A stretch of 64,000 nucleotides of DNA from Streptomyces abyssomicinicus. GTDB lineage: Bacteria > Actinomycetota > Actinomycetes > Streptomycetales > Streptomycetaceae. Position numbers and translations under genes: made by a program. The notes below the pieces were generated by a model that saw only the letters and a list, made by a program, of their open reading frames with translations, was not told where the DNA came from and did not search any database. Below, piece after piece: positions 31,747 to 40,564 of this stretch (within the stretch, counting starts at the first letter, position 1; every line of letters starts with the position of its first letter). The stretch spans positions 62,001 to 126,000 of the forward strand of contig NZ_BBZI01000007.1 of NCBI RefSeq assembly GCF_008974245.1, given 5' to 3'.

Positions 31747-33522
31747 TCAGTCCTTGATTTCGCAGATGGGGGCGCCGGAGCTGATGGAGGCGCCGATCTC
31801 GGCGGTCAGGCCCTTCACGGTGCCGGAGCGGTGTGCGTTGAGGGGCTGTTCCATCTTCATGGCCTCCAGGACGACGATCAGGTCGCCCTCCTTGACCTCC
31901 TGGCCCTCCTCGACCGCGACCTTGACGATCGTGCCCTGCATGGGCGAGGCGAGGGTGTCGCCGGAGGCGGCCGGCCCGGACTTCTTCGCGGCGCGGCGCT
32001 TGGGCTTGGCGCCGGCGGCGAGGCCGGTGCGGGCCAGGGACATGCCGAGGGAGGAGGGCAGCGAGACCTCCAGGCGCTTGCCGCCGACCTCGACCACGAC
32101 CGTCTGGCGGTCGCCGTCCTCGTCGCCCTCGGCGTCGGCCGGGGCCGCGAACGGCGGGATCTCGTTGACGAACTCGCTCTCGATCCACCGGGTGTAGATG
32201 GTGAACGGGTCCTTCGAGCCGGTGAGCTCGGGGGCGAACGCCGCATCGCGGACCACCGCGCGGTGGAAGGGGATGGCGGTGGCCATGCCCTCGACCTTGA
32301 ACTCGTCCAGGGCGCGCGCGGCCCGCTGCAGGGCCTCCTTGCGGGTGCGGCCGGTGACGATCAGCTTGGCCAGCAGGGAGTCCCAGGCGGGGCCGATGAC
32401 GCTGCCCGACTCCACGCCGGCGTCCAGGCGGACGCCCGGGCCGGACGGCCCCTCGAAGACGGTGACGGTGCCCGGGGCGGGCAGGAAGCCCCGGCCCGGG
32501 TCCTCGCCGTTGATGCGGAACTCGAAGGAGTGGCCGCGCAGTTCCGGGTCGCCGTAGCCGAGCTCCTCGCCGTCGGCGATGCGGAACATCTCGCGCACCA
32601 GGTCGATGCCCGCGACCTCCTCGGTCACCGGGTGCTCGACCTGGAGGCGGGTGTTGACCTCCAGGAAGGAGATCGTGCCGTCCGCGCCGACCAGGAACTC
32701 CACGGTGCCCGCGCCGACGTAACCGGCCTCCTTGAGGATGGCCTTGGACGCGGCGTACAACTCCTCGACCTGCGCCTCGGAGAGGAACGGCGCCGGGGCC
32801 TCCTCGACCAGCTTCTGGTGGCGGCGCTGCAGGGAGCAGTCACGGGTGGAGACCACGACCACGTTGCCGTGCTTGTCGGCGAGGCACTGGGTCTCGACGT
32901 GACGCGGCTTGTCCAGGTAGCGCTCCACGAAGCACTCGCCCCGGCCGAAGGCCGCGACGGCCTCACGGACGGCGGAGTCGTAGAGCTCCGGCACCTCTTC
33001 GAGGGTGCGGGCGACCTTCAGGCCGCGGCCGCCGCCGCCGAACGCCGCCTTGATGGCGATGGGCAGGCCGTGCTCCTTGGCGAACGCCACCACCTCGTCG
33101 GCCCCGGACACCGGGTCCGGCGTGCCGGCCACCAGCGGGGCGCCCGCGCGCTGCGCGATGTGACGGGCGGCCACCTTGTCGCCGAGATCGCGGATGGCCT
33201 GCGGCGGCGGGCCGATCCAGTTCAGACCGGCGTCGATCACCGCCTGGGCGAACTCCGCGTTCTCGGACAGGAACCCGTAACCGGGGTGGATCGCGTCGGC
33301 GCCCGAGTCCGCGGCGGCCTGCAGCACCTTGGCGATGTCCAGGTAGCTGGTCGCCGGGGTGTCACCGCCGAGGGCGAACGCTTCGTCCGCGGCACGCACG
33401 TGCAGAGCGTCCCGGTCGGGGTCTGCATACACGGCCACGCTCGCGATACCGGCATCCCGGCATGCCCGGGCGACGCGGACTGCGATTTCGCCACGGTTGG
33501 CGATGAGCACCTTGGTCAGCAT
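31747..33522 (-). CDS. Acyl-CoA carboxylase alpha subunit (biotin carboxylase + BCCP)
   Basis: This 591-residue subunit carboxylates biotin with ATP and bicarbonate. The biotin carboxylase domain (about 1-450) has KVLIANRGEIAVRVARAC, the ATP-grasp glycine loop GGGGRGLK, EMNTRLQVEH-like EVNTRLQVEHPVTE, and the C-terminal BCCP domain has the biotinylation site EAMKMEQPL near residue 560, preceded by ASPMQGTIVKV. With the beta subunit at 34223 and the epsilon at 34000 it forms an acyl-CoA carboxylase, here most likely for propionyl-CoA. The start overlaps the end of the cobalamin-subunit gene by seven bases. Confidence 0.93.
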   Translation of the reverse strand: MLTKVLIANRGEIAVRVARACRDAGIASVAVYADPDRDALHVRAADEAFALGGDTPATSYLDIAKVLQAAADSGADAIHPGYGFLSENAEFAQAVIDAGLNWIGPPPQAIRDLGDKVAARHIAQRAGAPLVAGTPDPVSGADEVVAFAKEHGLPIAIKAAFGGGGRGLKVARTLEEVPELYDSAVREAVAAFGRGECFVERYLDKPRHVETQCLADKHGNVVVVSTRDCSLQRRHQKLVEEAPAPFLSEAQVEELYAASKAILKEAGYVGAGTVEFLVGADGTISFLEVNTRLQVEHPVTEEVAGIDLVREMFRIADGEELGYGDPELRGHSFEFRINGEDPGRGFLPAPGTVTVFEGPSGPGVRLDAGVESGSVIGPAWDSLLAKLIVTGRTRKEALQRAARALDEFKVEGMATAIPFHRAVVRDAAFAPELTGSKDPFTIYTRWIESEFVNEIPPFAAPADAEGDEDGDRQTVVVEVGGKRLEVSLPSSLGMSLARTGLAAGAKPKRRAAKKSGPAASGDTLASPMQGTIVKVAVEEGQEVKEGDLIVVLEAMKMEQPLNAHRSGTVKGLTAEIGASISSGAPICEIKD

Positions 33523-33968
33523 GTCGGCTCCAGAACGGTGTCGGCGGAAGTGAGCAGGCGGTCGACGGTCCGGACGATGCCGCCCAGGTCGGCGCCCGGC
33601 GTGAAGACGGCAGCCACGCCCAGCGCCTTGAGTGCGGCGACGTCGGCCTCGGGGATGATGCCTCCCACCAGCACGAAGGTGTTCCCGGCGTCCTGTTCAC
33701 GCAGCAGGTCCATCACGCGTCGGGTGATGGTCAGATGGGCGCCGGACAGGATGGACATGCCGAGCAGCGGGACGTCCTCGGCAATGACGCTGGACACGAT
33801 CTGCTCCGGTGTCTGGTGCAGACCGGTGTAGACGACTTCGTAGCCGGCGTCGCGCAGGGCTCGTGCGATGACCTTGGCTCCACGGTCGTGACCGTCGAGC
33901 CCGGGCTTCGCGACGACCACGCGGCCACGTGGTGCGGCAGGTGCGGTCCGGGGGTACTGCGGATGCAA
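33516..33968 (-). CDS. Methylmalonyl-CoA mutase cobalamin-binding subunit (split)
   Basis: This 150-residue protein is a stand-alone B12-binding domain. It has the DxHxxG motif in GLDGHDRGAKV, the SILSGAHLT strand and the GGIIPEADV block, with the cobalt-coordinating His in DGHDRG. It would complete the mutase large subunit at 35935, which lacks this domain. The start is TTG at 33968, supported by GGAG six bases upstream; no better start exists before the domain. Confidence 0.9.
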   Translation of the reverse strand: MHPQYPRTAPAAPRGRVVVAKPGLDGHDRGAKVIARALRDAGYEVVYTGLHQTPEQIVSSVIAEDVPLLGMSILSGAHLTITRRVMDLLREQDAGNTFVLVGGIIPEADVAALKALGVAAVFTPGADLGGIVRTVDRLLTSADTVLEPTC

Positions 33969-33999
33969 TGGTGGCTCCAGTGGGGTGGCTCAGATCGGA

Positions 34000-34203
34000 T
34001 CAGAGGGGCAGGGCGGAGGTGCGCCAGGTGGTGGGTCCCGGGCGCCGGACGTGGTGCTTCGGCTCGTTCCAGCAGTTCCACCCGTACGGGGGAGGGGCGG
34101 TGCGGGCCTGAAGTGAGGCCGCGGCGAGGGAAGTCAGCAGGGCGACGACGACGGCGACTTCCTCGGGGGTGGGCTGCCCGTGCAGCACACGGATCGGTGC
34201 CAT
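34000..34203 (-). CDS. Acyl-CoA carboxylase epsilon subunit (AccE-like)
   Basis: This 67-residue protein matches the small actinobacterial epsilon subunit that stabilises the alpha-beta carboxylase complex. It has IRVLHGQPTPEEVAVVVALL at the N-terminus and ends with RPGPTTWRTSALPL, the GP-x-x-W block of the family. It follows the beta subunit by 19 bases and precedes the cobalamin subunit by 31. Confidence 0.85.
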   Translation of the reverse strand: MAPIRVLHGQPTPEEVAVVVALLTSLAAASLQARTAPPPYGWNCWNEPKHHVRRPGPTTWRTSALPL

Positions 34204-34222
34204 GACGACGATGTCCGTTCCT

Positions 34223-35818
34223 CTACAGGGGGATGTTGCCGTGCTTCTTCGGCGGCAACGACTCGCGCTTGGTGCGCAGCTGCCGCAGTCCCTTCACCAC
34301 CGTCGCGCGGGTGTCGGACGGCGCGATCACCGCATCGACGTAGCCGCGTTCCGCGGCCACGTACGGGTTGAGCAGGGTGTCCTCGTACTCGGCGATCAGC
34401 TTCGCGCGGGTGCCTTCGACGTCCGCGGCCTCCGCGAGGGTGCGTCGGTGCAGGATGTTGACCGCGCCCTGCGCGCCCATCACCGCGATCTGCGCGGTCG
34501 GCCACGCCAGGTTGAGGTCGGCGCCCAGGTGCTTGGAGCCCATCACGTCGTACGCCCCGCCGAACGCCTTCCGGGTGATCACCGTGATCAGCGGGACGGT
34601 GGCCTCCGCGTAGGCGTAGATCAGCTTGGCGCCGCGGCGGATGATGCCGCCGTACTCCTGGTCCACGCCCGGCAGGAAGCCGGGCACGTCCACGAAGGTC
34701 AGCACCGGTATGTTGAAGGCGTCGCAGGTGCGGACGAACCGTGCGGCCTTCTCGGAGGCGTCGATGTCCAGGCAGCCCGCGAACTGCATCGGCTGATTGG
34801 CGACGACGCCGACCGGAAAGCCCTCCACGCGGCCGAAGCCGGTGAGGATGTTCGGCGCGAACAGAGCCTGCGTCTCCAGGAACTCCTCGTCGTCGAGAAC
34901 GCGCTCGACGACCCCGCGCATGTCGTAAGGCTGGTTCGCCGAGTCCGGAACGATCGTGTCGAGCTCCAGATCCTCGTCGGTCGTCGCGAGGTGCGCCTCC
35001 TCCGGGAAGACAGGCGCCTCGGAGAGGTTGTTCGACGGCAGGTAGGACAGCAGGGACTTGACGTACTCGACCGCGTCCTTCTCCTCGCCGGCCAGGTGAT
35101 GGGCCACGCCCGACCGGGAGTTGTGGGTGTGCGCGCCGCCCAGCTCCTCGAAGCCGACGTCCTCGCCGGTCACCGTCTTGATGACGTCCGGGCCGGTGAT
35201 GAACATGTGCGAGGTCTTGTCCACCATCACGGTGAAGTCGGTGATGGCGGGGGAGTACACCGCACCGCCCGCGCAGGGTCCCACGATCAGCGAGATCTGA
35301 GGGATCACGCCGGACGCGTGGGTGTTACGGCGGAAGATCTCGCCGTACATGCCGAGCGCGCTCACGCCCTCCTGGATACGGGCGCCGCCGGAGTCGTTGA
35401 TGCCGACGACCGGGCAGCCGGTCTTCAGCGCGAAGTCCATCACCTTGACGATCTTCTGCCCGTAGACCTCGCCGAGGGCGCCGCCGAAGACGGTGAAGTC
35501 CTGGGAGAACACCGCGACCGGCCGGCCGTCGACGGTGCCGTAACCGGTGACCACGCCGTCGCCGTAGGGGCGGTTCGACTCCAGCCCGAAGTTGGTCGAC
35601 CGGTGCCGAGCCAGGGCGTCCAGTTCCACGAAGGAGCCCTCGTCGAGCAGCAGGTCGATCCGCTCGCGGGCGGTCAGCTTGCCCTTGGCGTGCTGCTTCT
35701 CCACCGCACGCTCCGAGCCGGCGTGCGTGGCCTCGTCATGTCGGCGCAGCAGATCCGCGATCTTTCCCGCGGTGGTGTGGATATCGATCTCGTCGGCCTG
35801 GAAGGGCTCGTCCCTCAT
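34223..35818 (-). CDS. Acyl-CoA carboxylase beta subunit (propionyl-CoA carboxylase type)
   Basis: This 531-residue carboxyltransferase transfers the carboxyl group from biotin to acyl-CoA. Both crotonase-like halves are present: N-terminal GINDSGGARIQEGV and C-terminal KAFGGAYDVMGSKHLGADLNLAWP. Actinobacterial beta subunits of this type (PccB/AccD5) prefer propionyl-CoA, which fits the adjacent mutase. I prefer the ATG at 35818, five bases after AGGA, to the GTG one codon upstream. Confidence 0.92.
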   Translation of the reverse strand: MRDEPFQADEIDIHTTAGKIADLLRRHDEATHAGSERAVEKQHAKGKLTARERIDLLLDEGSFVELDALARHRSTNFGLESNRPYGDGVVTGYGTVDGRPVAVFSQDFTVFGGALGEVYGQKIVKVMDFALKTGCPVVGINDSGGARIQEGVSALGMYGEIFRRNTHASGVIPQISLIVGPCAGGAVYSPAITDFTVMVDKTSHMFITGPDVIKTVTGEDVGFEELGGAHTHNSRSGVAHHLAGEEKDAVEYVKSLLSYLPSNNLSEAPVFPEEAHLATTDEDLELDTIVPDSANQPYDMRGVVERVLDDEEFLETQALFAPNILTGFGRVEGFPVGVVANQPMQFAGCLDIDASEKAARFVRTCDAFNIPVLTFVDVPGFLPGVDQEYGGIIRRGAKLIYAYAEATVPLITVITRKAFGGAYDVMGSKHLGADLNLAWPTAQIAVMGAQGAVNILHRRTLAEAADVEGTRAKLIAEYEDTLLNPYVAAERGYVDAVIAPSDTRATVVKGLRQLRTKRESLPPKKHGNIPL

Positions 35819-35934
35819 CACACGTTCCTGTTCTTGTCCATCGGCGCCGCACAGGGGTGCGGCAGGTGTTCGTCACGAGTCACGGAAGGTCACCTCGGTC
35901 GCCGGTGCACGTCCCGGCCCCGTGATCTCCCAGG

Positions 35935-37521
35935 TCAGAAGGCATCGAGGGGGACGTAGGTGCCCCAGACGTCACGCAGGGCGTGGGAGACCTCGCCTCC
36001 GGTCGCCCGCAGCCGCAGGGCCTCACGCATCGGGACCATGACGTTGCCGGACCCCTGGGCGGTCGCCCGCAGTTCGTCGAGCGCACGTCGGACGGCTCCG
36101 TTGTCGCGCTCCTCACGCAGTGCGGCGAGACGTTCGCACTGGTCGATCTCGATCTGCGGGTCGACGCGCAGCGGCTCGTACGGCTCCTCCTCGTCGAGGG
36201 TGTACTTGTTCACTCCGACCACGGTCCGCTCACCGTTGTCGATCTCCAGCGCGACCCGGTAGGCGGAGCGCTCGATCTCGGACTTCTGGAAGCCCTGCTC
36301 GATCGCCGCGACCGCGCCGCCCCGGTCCTCGACGGCCCGGATCAGCTCCAGTGCCGCCTCCTCCAGGGCATCGGTCATCGATTCCATGACATAGGACCCC
36401 GCGAAGGGGTCGACCGTCCTGGTCACGTCGGTCTCGTACGCGATGACCTGCTGGGTGCGCAGGGCGAGCCGCGCGGCCTTCTGCGTGGGGAGGGCGATGG
36501 CCTCGTCGTAGGAGTTGGTGTGCAGGGACTGGGTTCCGCCGAGGACCGCGCCCAGGCCCTGCAGCGCGACCCTGACGAGATTCACCTCGGGCTGCTGCGC
36601 CGTCAGCTGGACGCCGGCGGTCTGGGTGTGGAAGCGCAGCATCTGCGACTTCGGGTTCCTGGCGTGGAACTCCTCGCGCATGATCCGTGCCCAGATGCGC
36701 CGGGCGGCACGGAACTTCGCGATCTCCTCCAGGAGGGTGGTGCGCGCGACGAAGAAGAACGACAGGCGCGGGGCGAAGTCGTCGACGTCGAGACCCGCGG
36801 CGATCGCGGTGCGGACGTACTCCTTGGCGTTGGCCAGGGTGAACGCGATCTCCTGCGCGGGTGTCGCCCCGGCCTCGGCCATGTGGTAGCCGGAGATGGA
36901 GATGGTGTTCCAGCGCGGCATCTCCTTGTGGCAGTAGGCGAAGATGTCGCTGATCAGTCGCAGGGACTGCTGCGGCGGGTAGATGTACGTGCCGCGGGCG
37001 ATGTACTCCTTGAGTACGTCGTTCTGGATCGTGCCGGTCAACCGGCTCCCGGCGACGCCCTGCTCGGCCGCCACCAGTTGGTACATCAGCAGCAGGGTCG
37101 ACGCGGGAGCGTTGATCGTCATCGACGTGGACACCTTGTCCAGCGGCAGGCCCTGGAACAGCGTCCGCATGTCGTCGACCGAGTCGATCGCCACACCGAC
37201 CTTGCCCACCTCGCCCCGGGCGACCGCCTCGTCGGAGTCGTAGCCCATCTGCGTCGGCAGGTCGAACGCCACGCTCAGTCCGCCGGTGCCGGCACCCACC
37301 AGCTCGTGGTAGCGCTCGTTCGACTCCTTCGCCGTCCCGAAGCCGGCGTACTGGCGCATGGTCCACGGCCGGCCGGTGTACATCGACGGGTACACGCCCC
37401 GGGTGAACGGATACCGCCCCGGGGCGCCGAGCTTGACCTCGGGGTCGAAGCCCGCCAGCGCCCATCCGTCGTAGACCGCCTGTATCGGCAGGCCGGACTC
37501 ACTACGCGCAACCGAACTCAC
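35935..37521 (-). CDS. Methylmalonyl-CoA mutase, catalytic large subunit (split type)
   Basis: This 528-residue subunit is the TIM-barrel half of an adenosylcobalamin-dependent acyl-CoA mutase and stops before the B12 domain. RPWTMRQYAGFGTAKESN and EYIARGTYIYPP keep the Tyr89 and Arg207 equivalents of methylmalonyl-CoA mutase, not the Phe/Gln pair of isobutyryl-CoA mutase. SISGYHMAEAGAT and LHTNSYDEAIALPT are intact. It would isomerise methylmalonyl-CoA to succinyl-CoA. GTG at 37521 has AGAGGAGG six bases upstream. It heads the operon that continues with the carboxylase genes. Confidence 0.9.
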   Translation of the reverse strand: MSSVARSESGLPIQAVYDGWALAGFDPEVKLGAPGRYPFTRGVYPSMYTGRPWTMRQYAGFGTAKESNERYHELVGAGTGGLSVAFDLPTQMGYDSDEAVARGEVGKVGVAIDSVDDMRTLFQGLPLDKVSTSMTINAPASTLLLMYQLVAAEQGVAGSRLTGTIQNDVLKEYIARGTYIYPPQQSLRLISDIFAYCHKEMPRWNTISISGYHMAEAGATPAQEIAFTLANAKEYVRTAIAAGLDVDDFAPRLSFFFVARTTLLEEIAKFRAARRIWARIMREEFHARNPKSQMLRFHTQTAGVQLTAQQPEVNLVRVALQGLGAVLGGTQSLHTNSYDEAIALPTQKAARLALRTQQVIAYETDVTRTVDPFAGSYVMESMTDALEEAALELIRAVEDRGGAVAAIEQGFQKSEIERSAYRVALEIDNGERTVVGVNKYTLDEEEPYEPLRVDPQIEIDQCERLAALREERDNGAVRRALDELRATAQGSGNVMVPMREALRLRATGGEVSHALRDVWGTYVPLDAF

Positions 37522-37545
37522 GCCGAACCTCCTCTGGTACTCAAT

Positions 37546-37580
37546 CCCATCGAGACGGTACTCAGTACCATGTCGATGGG
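37546..37580. promoter_or_regulatory. Nested 35-bp palindrome: TetR operator candidate
   Basis: Outer arms CCCATCGA (37546-37553) and TCGATGGG (37573-37580) flank inner arms GGTACT and AGTACC around a central C (37557-37569), with symmetrical 3-base gaps. A further GGTACTCA half-site is at 37536-37543. It lies between the mutase operon and the divergent TetR gene. Confidence 0.7.
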
Positions 37581-37622
37581 CAAGTGGCCTCCGGAGGCCG
37601 GGACGGGTAAGGATGGGCGATC

Positions 37623-38309
37623 ATGAGTAAGCCGACCGCGCGGACCCGACTCGCAGACGCCGCGTTCGCGCTCTTCGACGAGCGTGGTTACGAGCAGACG
37701 ACCGTCGACGACATTGCCGAACGGGCCGGACTGGGGCGGACGACGTTCTTCCGGCACTACCGGTCCAAGGAAGACGTCATCTTCCCGGACCACGATCAAC
37801 TGCTGGAGGCCATCCGGGACCGCCTGGCGACGTCCAGCGAGGCCACCGCCCTGGTCGCGGTCTCGGACGCGGTGCGACTGGTCCTCCACCACTACTTGGA
37901 GGAGGGCGAACTGGCGCGCCGCCGCTACAAGCTGACCAGCAGGGTCGCGGCCCTGCGTGATCGCGAGATCGCGAGTGTGGCCCGCTACCAGCGCCTCTTC
38001 CGCGAGTTCATCGCCCACTGGATGGGGAGCGGGGAGAGAACCGCTTCGCTGAGGGCGGAGCTCATGGCCGCCTCGGTCGTCTCGGCGCACAACCACGTCC
38101 TGCGGCGATGGCTGCGGGGCGAGTGCGCGGACCCCGTGGGCGAGGTCGACGAGGCCATGCGTGAGGTGGTCGCGCTCTTTCCGCACCCCGGCGCGCCGGT
38201 ACCTGCGGGAACCGGAACCACCGTCGTCGCCTTCCGTAGCACGCAGGACCTGGACGCGCTGTTGCCGGCGCTGCGACGTGTCATCGCCGACGAGGGCGCG
38301 GTCGGCTGA
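37623..38309 (+). CDS. TetR-family regulator of the propionate operon (inferred)
   Basis: This 228-residue regulator has a TetR HTH at about 6-55 (LADAAFALFDERGYEQTTVDDIAERAGLG region, then TTFFRHYRSKEDVIF). It is divergent from the mutase/carboxylase operon, with the nested palindrome in the 101-base gap, so repression of both directions is likely. The ligand could be a short acyl-CoA. AAGGAT precedes the ATG. Confidence 0.88.
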   Translation: MSKPTARTRLADAAFALFDERGYEQTTVDDIAERAGLGRTTFFRHYRSKEDVIFPDHDQLLEAIRDRLATSSEATALVAVSDAVRLVLHHYLEEGELARRRYKLTSRVAALRDREIASVARYQRLFREFIAHWMGSGERTASLRAELMAASVVSAHNHVLRRWLRGECADPVGEVDEAMREVVALFPHPGAPVPAGTGTTVVAFRSTQDLDALLPALRRVIADEGAVG

Positions 38310-38347
38310 GGCGCGTTCTGGTGAACGCCGCCCCGTGGCGACCGGTG

Positions 38348-38386
38348 GCGGTCTGCCAGGTCTGCCAGGTCTGCCGGGTCTGCGGT
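38348..38386 (+). repeat. Short tandem repeat of GTCTGCCAG
   Basis: A 9-base unit GTCTGCCAG/GTCTGCCGG is repeated three to four times with slight decay in the gap between the TetR and MFS genes. No coding role is visible. Confidence 0.5.
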
Positions 38387-38412
38387 CTCGCTCGGTCGTG
38401 GTCCCGGGCGAG

Positions 38413-38456
38413 GTTCGGCTCGACACGCTGTGTGTCGCCCGCGTGCCGAGCCGAAC
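38413..38456. terminator. Hairpin between convergent TetR and MFS genes
   Basis: GTTCGGCTCG (38413-38422) pairs with CGAGCCGAAC (38447-38456); the 24-base loop contains an ACAC/GTGT inner stem. It could serve both strands. Confidence 0.55.
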
Positions 38457-38469
38457 GCAGGCCGGCCGG

Positions 38470-39927
38470 TCAGCCCTCGACTGATACGGGAGCCGGGCTC
38501 GGCGCGGCCGTCGCTCGGGTGTGCCCCGCCCGGGGGGTCCGGGGGAGGGCGGCGGCGAACACCGCGGCGATCACGCCGACGGCGCAGCCGATCGACAGGC
38601 CCCAGCGGAAGCCTTCCTCCGAGACGAGGGTGTGGCCGGCACCGACGGAAGACATGGTCATCTGCGCGAGGACGACGCCGATCACGGCGGCGCCCACCGA
38701 CGCGCCCAGCGAGCGCATCAGCGAGTTGAAGCTGTTGGCCGCGGAGGTCTGGCTGCGGGGGACGACGCCCATGATGAGGGAGGGCATGGCGCCGTAGGCG
38801 ATGCCCACGCCGGCCTTGATGATCATGTGCGCCGCCATCAGGCCCGGAGCCGTGCCCATCAGGAGCAGCGCCGCGAGGTACCCGACCGCGATGATCGCCG
38901 CCCCCACCATCAGCGTGAACCTGGCCCCGCGGGAATCGATGAGCCTGCCGCCGACCGGGGAGAGGAAGACCTGGATCAGGCCGCCGGGAAGCATCCACAG
39001 ACCTGCGGCGAGCATGGACTGGCCGAGGCCGTACCCGGTCCCGGTGGGCAGCATCAGGATCTGCGGAGTGAGCAGCATCGTCGCGCACATGCCGATGCCG
39101 GTGAAGACGGACGCGGCGTTGGTGAGAAGTACCTGACGGTGCACCGTCGTACGGAGGTCCACCAAGGGCTCGGAGGTCCGCAGTTCCCACCAGCCCCAGG
39201 CCAGGAGCGCGATCACCGCGATCGAGAAGCAGGCCAGGGTCGAGGCGGCGGACCAGCCCCAGGTCGCTCCCTTCGACACGGCCAGCAGGAAGCAGAGCAG
39301 GCCGGCGCCGAGCGCCACGGTGCCGAGCAGGTCGAAACGCTGCCCGCCGGCCCCGGGGGTGTCTCTGGGTACGGCCTTGAGGATGACCAGCGCGAGAAGC
39401 AGGCCGAACACGGCGATCGCCCAGAACATCACGCGCCAGCTGGTGAACTGGGCGATCGCGGCCGCCACCGGCATGCCCAGGCCGCTGCCGATACCCAGTG
39501 AGGCGCTGATCAGGGCGACGGAGGTGCTGAGCCTTTCCGGGGGCACGATGTCGCGCAGCAGGGAGACGCAGAGCGCGACGATGCCCAGAGCCATGCCCTG
39601 CAGGCCACGTCCGATGATCATCGGCCAGACCGAGGTGGCCAGCGCGCAGACGATCGACCCGATCACCAGAGGGGCGATGCAGACGAGGATCATGCGGCGT
39701 TTGCCGATCATGTCCCCCAGGCGGCCCGCGACCGGGGTGAAAATCGCGGCGACCAGCAGGGTGACCGTGACGGCCCACGCGGTGTCGGACGGATCGGCGT
39801 GGAAAATGCGCGGCAGGTCGGCGAGCAGCGGCGTGATCAGCGTCTGCATCATCGCCGCGACCGTGCCCACGAGTGCGAGCGTGGCTACCACCACGTTCGT
39901 GCGCGGGGCACCGGGAGTGCTGTTCAA
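38470..39927 (-). CDS. MFS drug/metabolite exporter (DHA2-like)
   Basis: This 485-residue polytopic protein has many hydrophobic segments and the MFS loop motif GRLGDMIGKRRMIL after the second, plus GRGLQGMALG, typical of 14-helix proton antiporters. I chose the TTG at 39927 because GAGGAGAG lies about nine bases upstream and the first membrane segment then starts at residue 13; the longer frame has no ribosome site. A divergent MarR gene and a palindrome in the gap suggest MarR control of efflux. Confidence 0.87.
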   Translation of the reverse strand: MNSTPGAPRTNVVVATLALVGTVAAMMQTLITPLLADLPRIFHADPSDTAWAVTVTLLVAAIFTPVAGRLGDMIGKRRMILVCIAPLVIGSIVCALATSVWPMIIGRGLQGMALGIVALCVSLLRDIVPPERLSTSVALISASLGIGSGLGMPVAAAIAQFTSWRVMFWAIAVFGLLLALVILKAVPRDTPGAGGQRFDLLGTVALGAGLLCFLLAVSKGATWGWSAASTLACFSIAVIALLAWGWWELRTSEPLVDLRTTVHRQVLLTNAASVFTGIGMCATMLLTPQILMLPTGTGYGLGQSMLAAGLWMLPGGLIQVFLSPVGGRLIDSRGARFTLMVGAAIIAVGYLAALLLMGTAPGLMAAHMIIKAGVGIAYGAMPSLIMGVVPRSQTSAANSFNSLMRSLGASVGAAVIGVVLAQMTMSSVGAGHTLVSEEGFRWGLSIGCAVGVIAAVFAAALPRTPRAGHTRATAAPSPAPVSVEG

Positions 39928-39998
39928 AGGGGGTCTCTCCTCGGAGAACGAGTGGACGAAGGGGTGCGGAGACGTCCGTGGCCAAGCCCGGACCCAGA

Positions 39999-40013
39999 TT
40001 TGTATAGTACAAA
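39999..40013. promoter_or_regulatory. MarR operator candidate TTTGTA-TAG-TACAAA
   Basis: Perfect 6-bp arms TTTGTA and TACAAA around TAG. On the minus strand TATACA within it could be a -10 for the exporter, with TTGGTA (40030-40025) 18 bases upstream as -35, so binding would block transcription. Confidence 0.65.
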
Positions 40014-40086
40014 CGCATTGCATCTACCAATCCGATCTCGCGGGCGTGCGGCATGCGAGGATGGGATCCGAGGATGCGAGGAAGGT

Positions 40087-40542
40087 ATGGCGAGGGCGAC
40101 CGACGAGCTCGTTTACGAGCACATGCTGCTGATCCGGTACACCTTGCACGACATGGCGTCCCGGCAGCCCCGGCCGCTGGAGCGCAGCGCTTACGTGCTG
40201 CTCAGTCGTCTCGAGGCGCAAGGGCCGATGTCGGTGGGGGAGCTGAGCGACGCCTTCGAACTGGACGTCTCCACGGTCCACCGCCAGACGACGGCGGCCA
40301 TGAAGTCGGGCCTGGTCGAGCGTATCGCCGACCCCGGTGGCGGCATGGCGCGCAAATTCCGGATCACCGAACTCGGCGAGCGTCAGCTGCGCGAGCAGCA
40401 GCTCGTACTGCGCGAACGCTTCGACGCGATGCTCGAGGACTGGTCGGACGAGGATGTCGCCGCCTATCTGACCTATCTGCGCCGCTTCAACACGACGGTC
40501 GAGCATCGACGCGGACGCGCCTGGCCGAGGCCGCTTTCGTGA
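40087..40542 (+). CDS. MarR-family regulator
   Basis: This 151-residue winged-helix protein has the MarR core: LERSAYVLLSRLEAQGPMSVGELSD, then LDVSTVHRQTTAAMKSGLVER and the wing DPGGGMARKFRITE. It is divergent from the MFS exporter and probably represses it, with a phenolic or drug-like ligand as inducer. The ATG at 40087 follows GAGGAAGG closely. Confidence 0.9.
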   Translation: MARATDELVYEHMLLIRYTLHDMASRQPRPLERSAYVLLSRLEAQGPMSVGELSDAFELDVSTVHRQTTAAMKSGLVERIADPGGGMARKFRITELGERQLREQQLVLRERFDAMLEDWSDEDVAAYLTYLRRFNTTVEHRRGRAWPRPLS

Positions 40543-40564
40543 CCAGGTGAAGGATCATTGGGTC

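Noticed and set aside
31312..33831. An 839-codon open frame on the plus strand
   Set aside because: It covers the biotin carboxylase gene in antisense and lacks any ribosome site or domain.
35935..37521. Isobutyryl-CoA mutase large subunit (IcmA)
   Set aside because: The split architecture is similar, but RQYAGF and ARGTYIYPP carry the Tyr and Arg of methylmalonyl-CoA mutase rather than Phe and Gln.
38348..38386. CRISPR-like array
   Set aside because: The units are only 9 bases, directly adjacent, and without spacers; it is a short tandem repeat.
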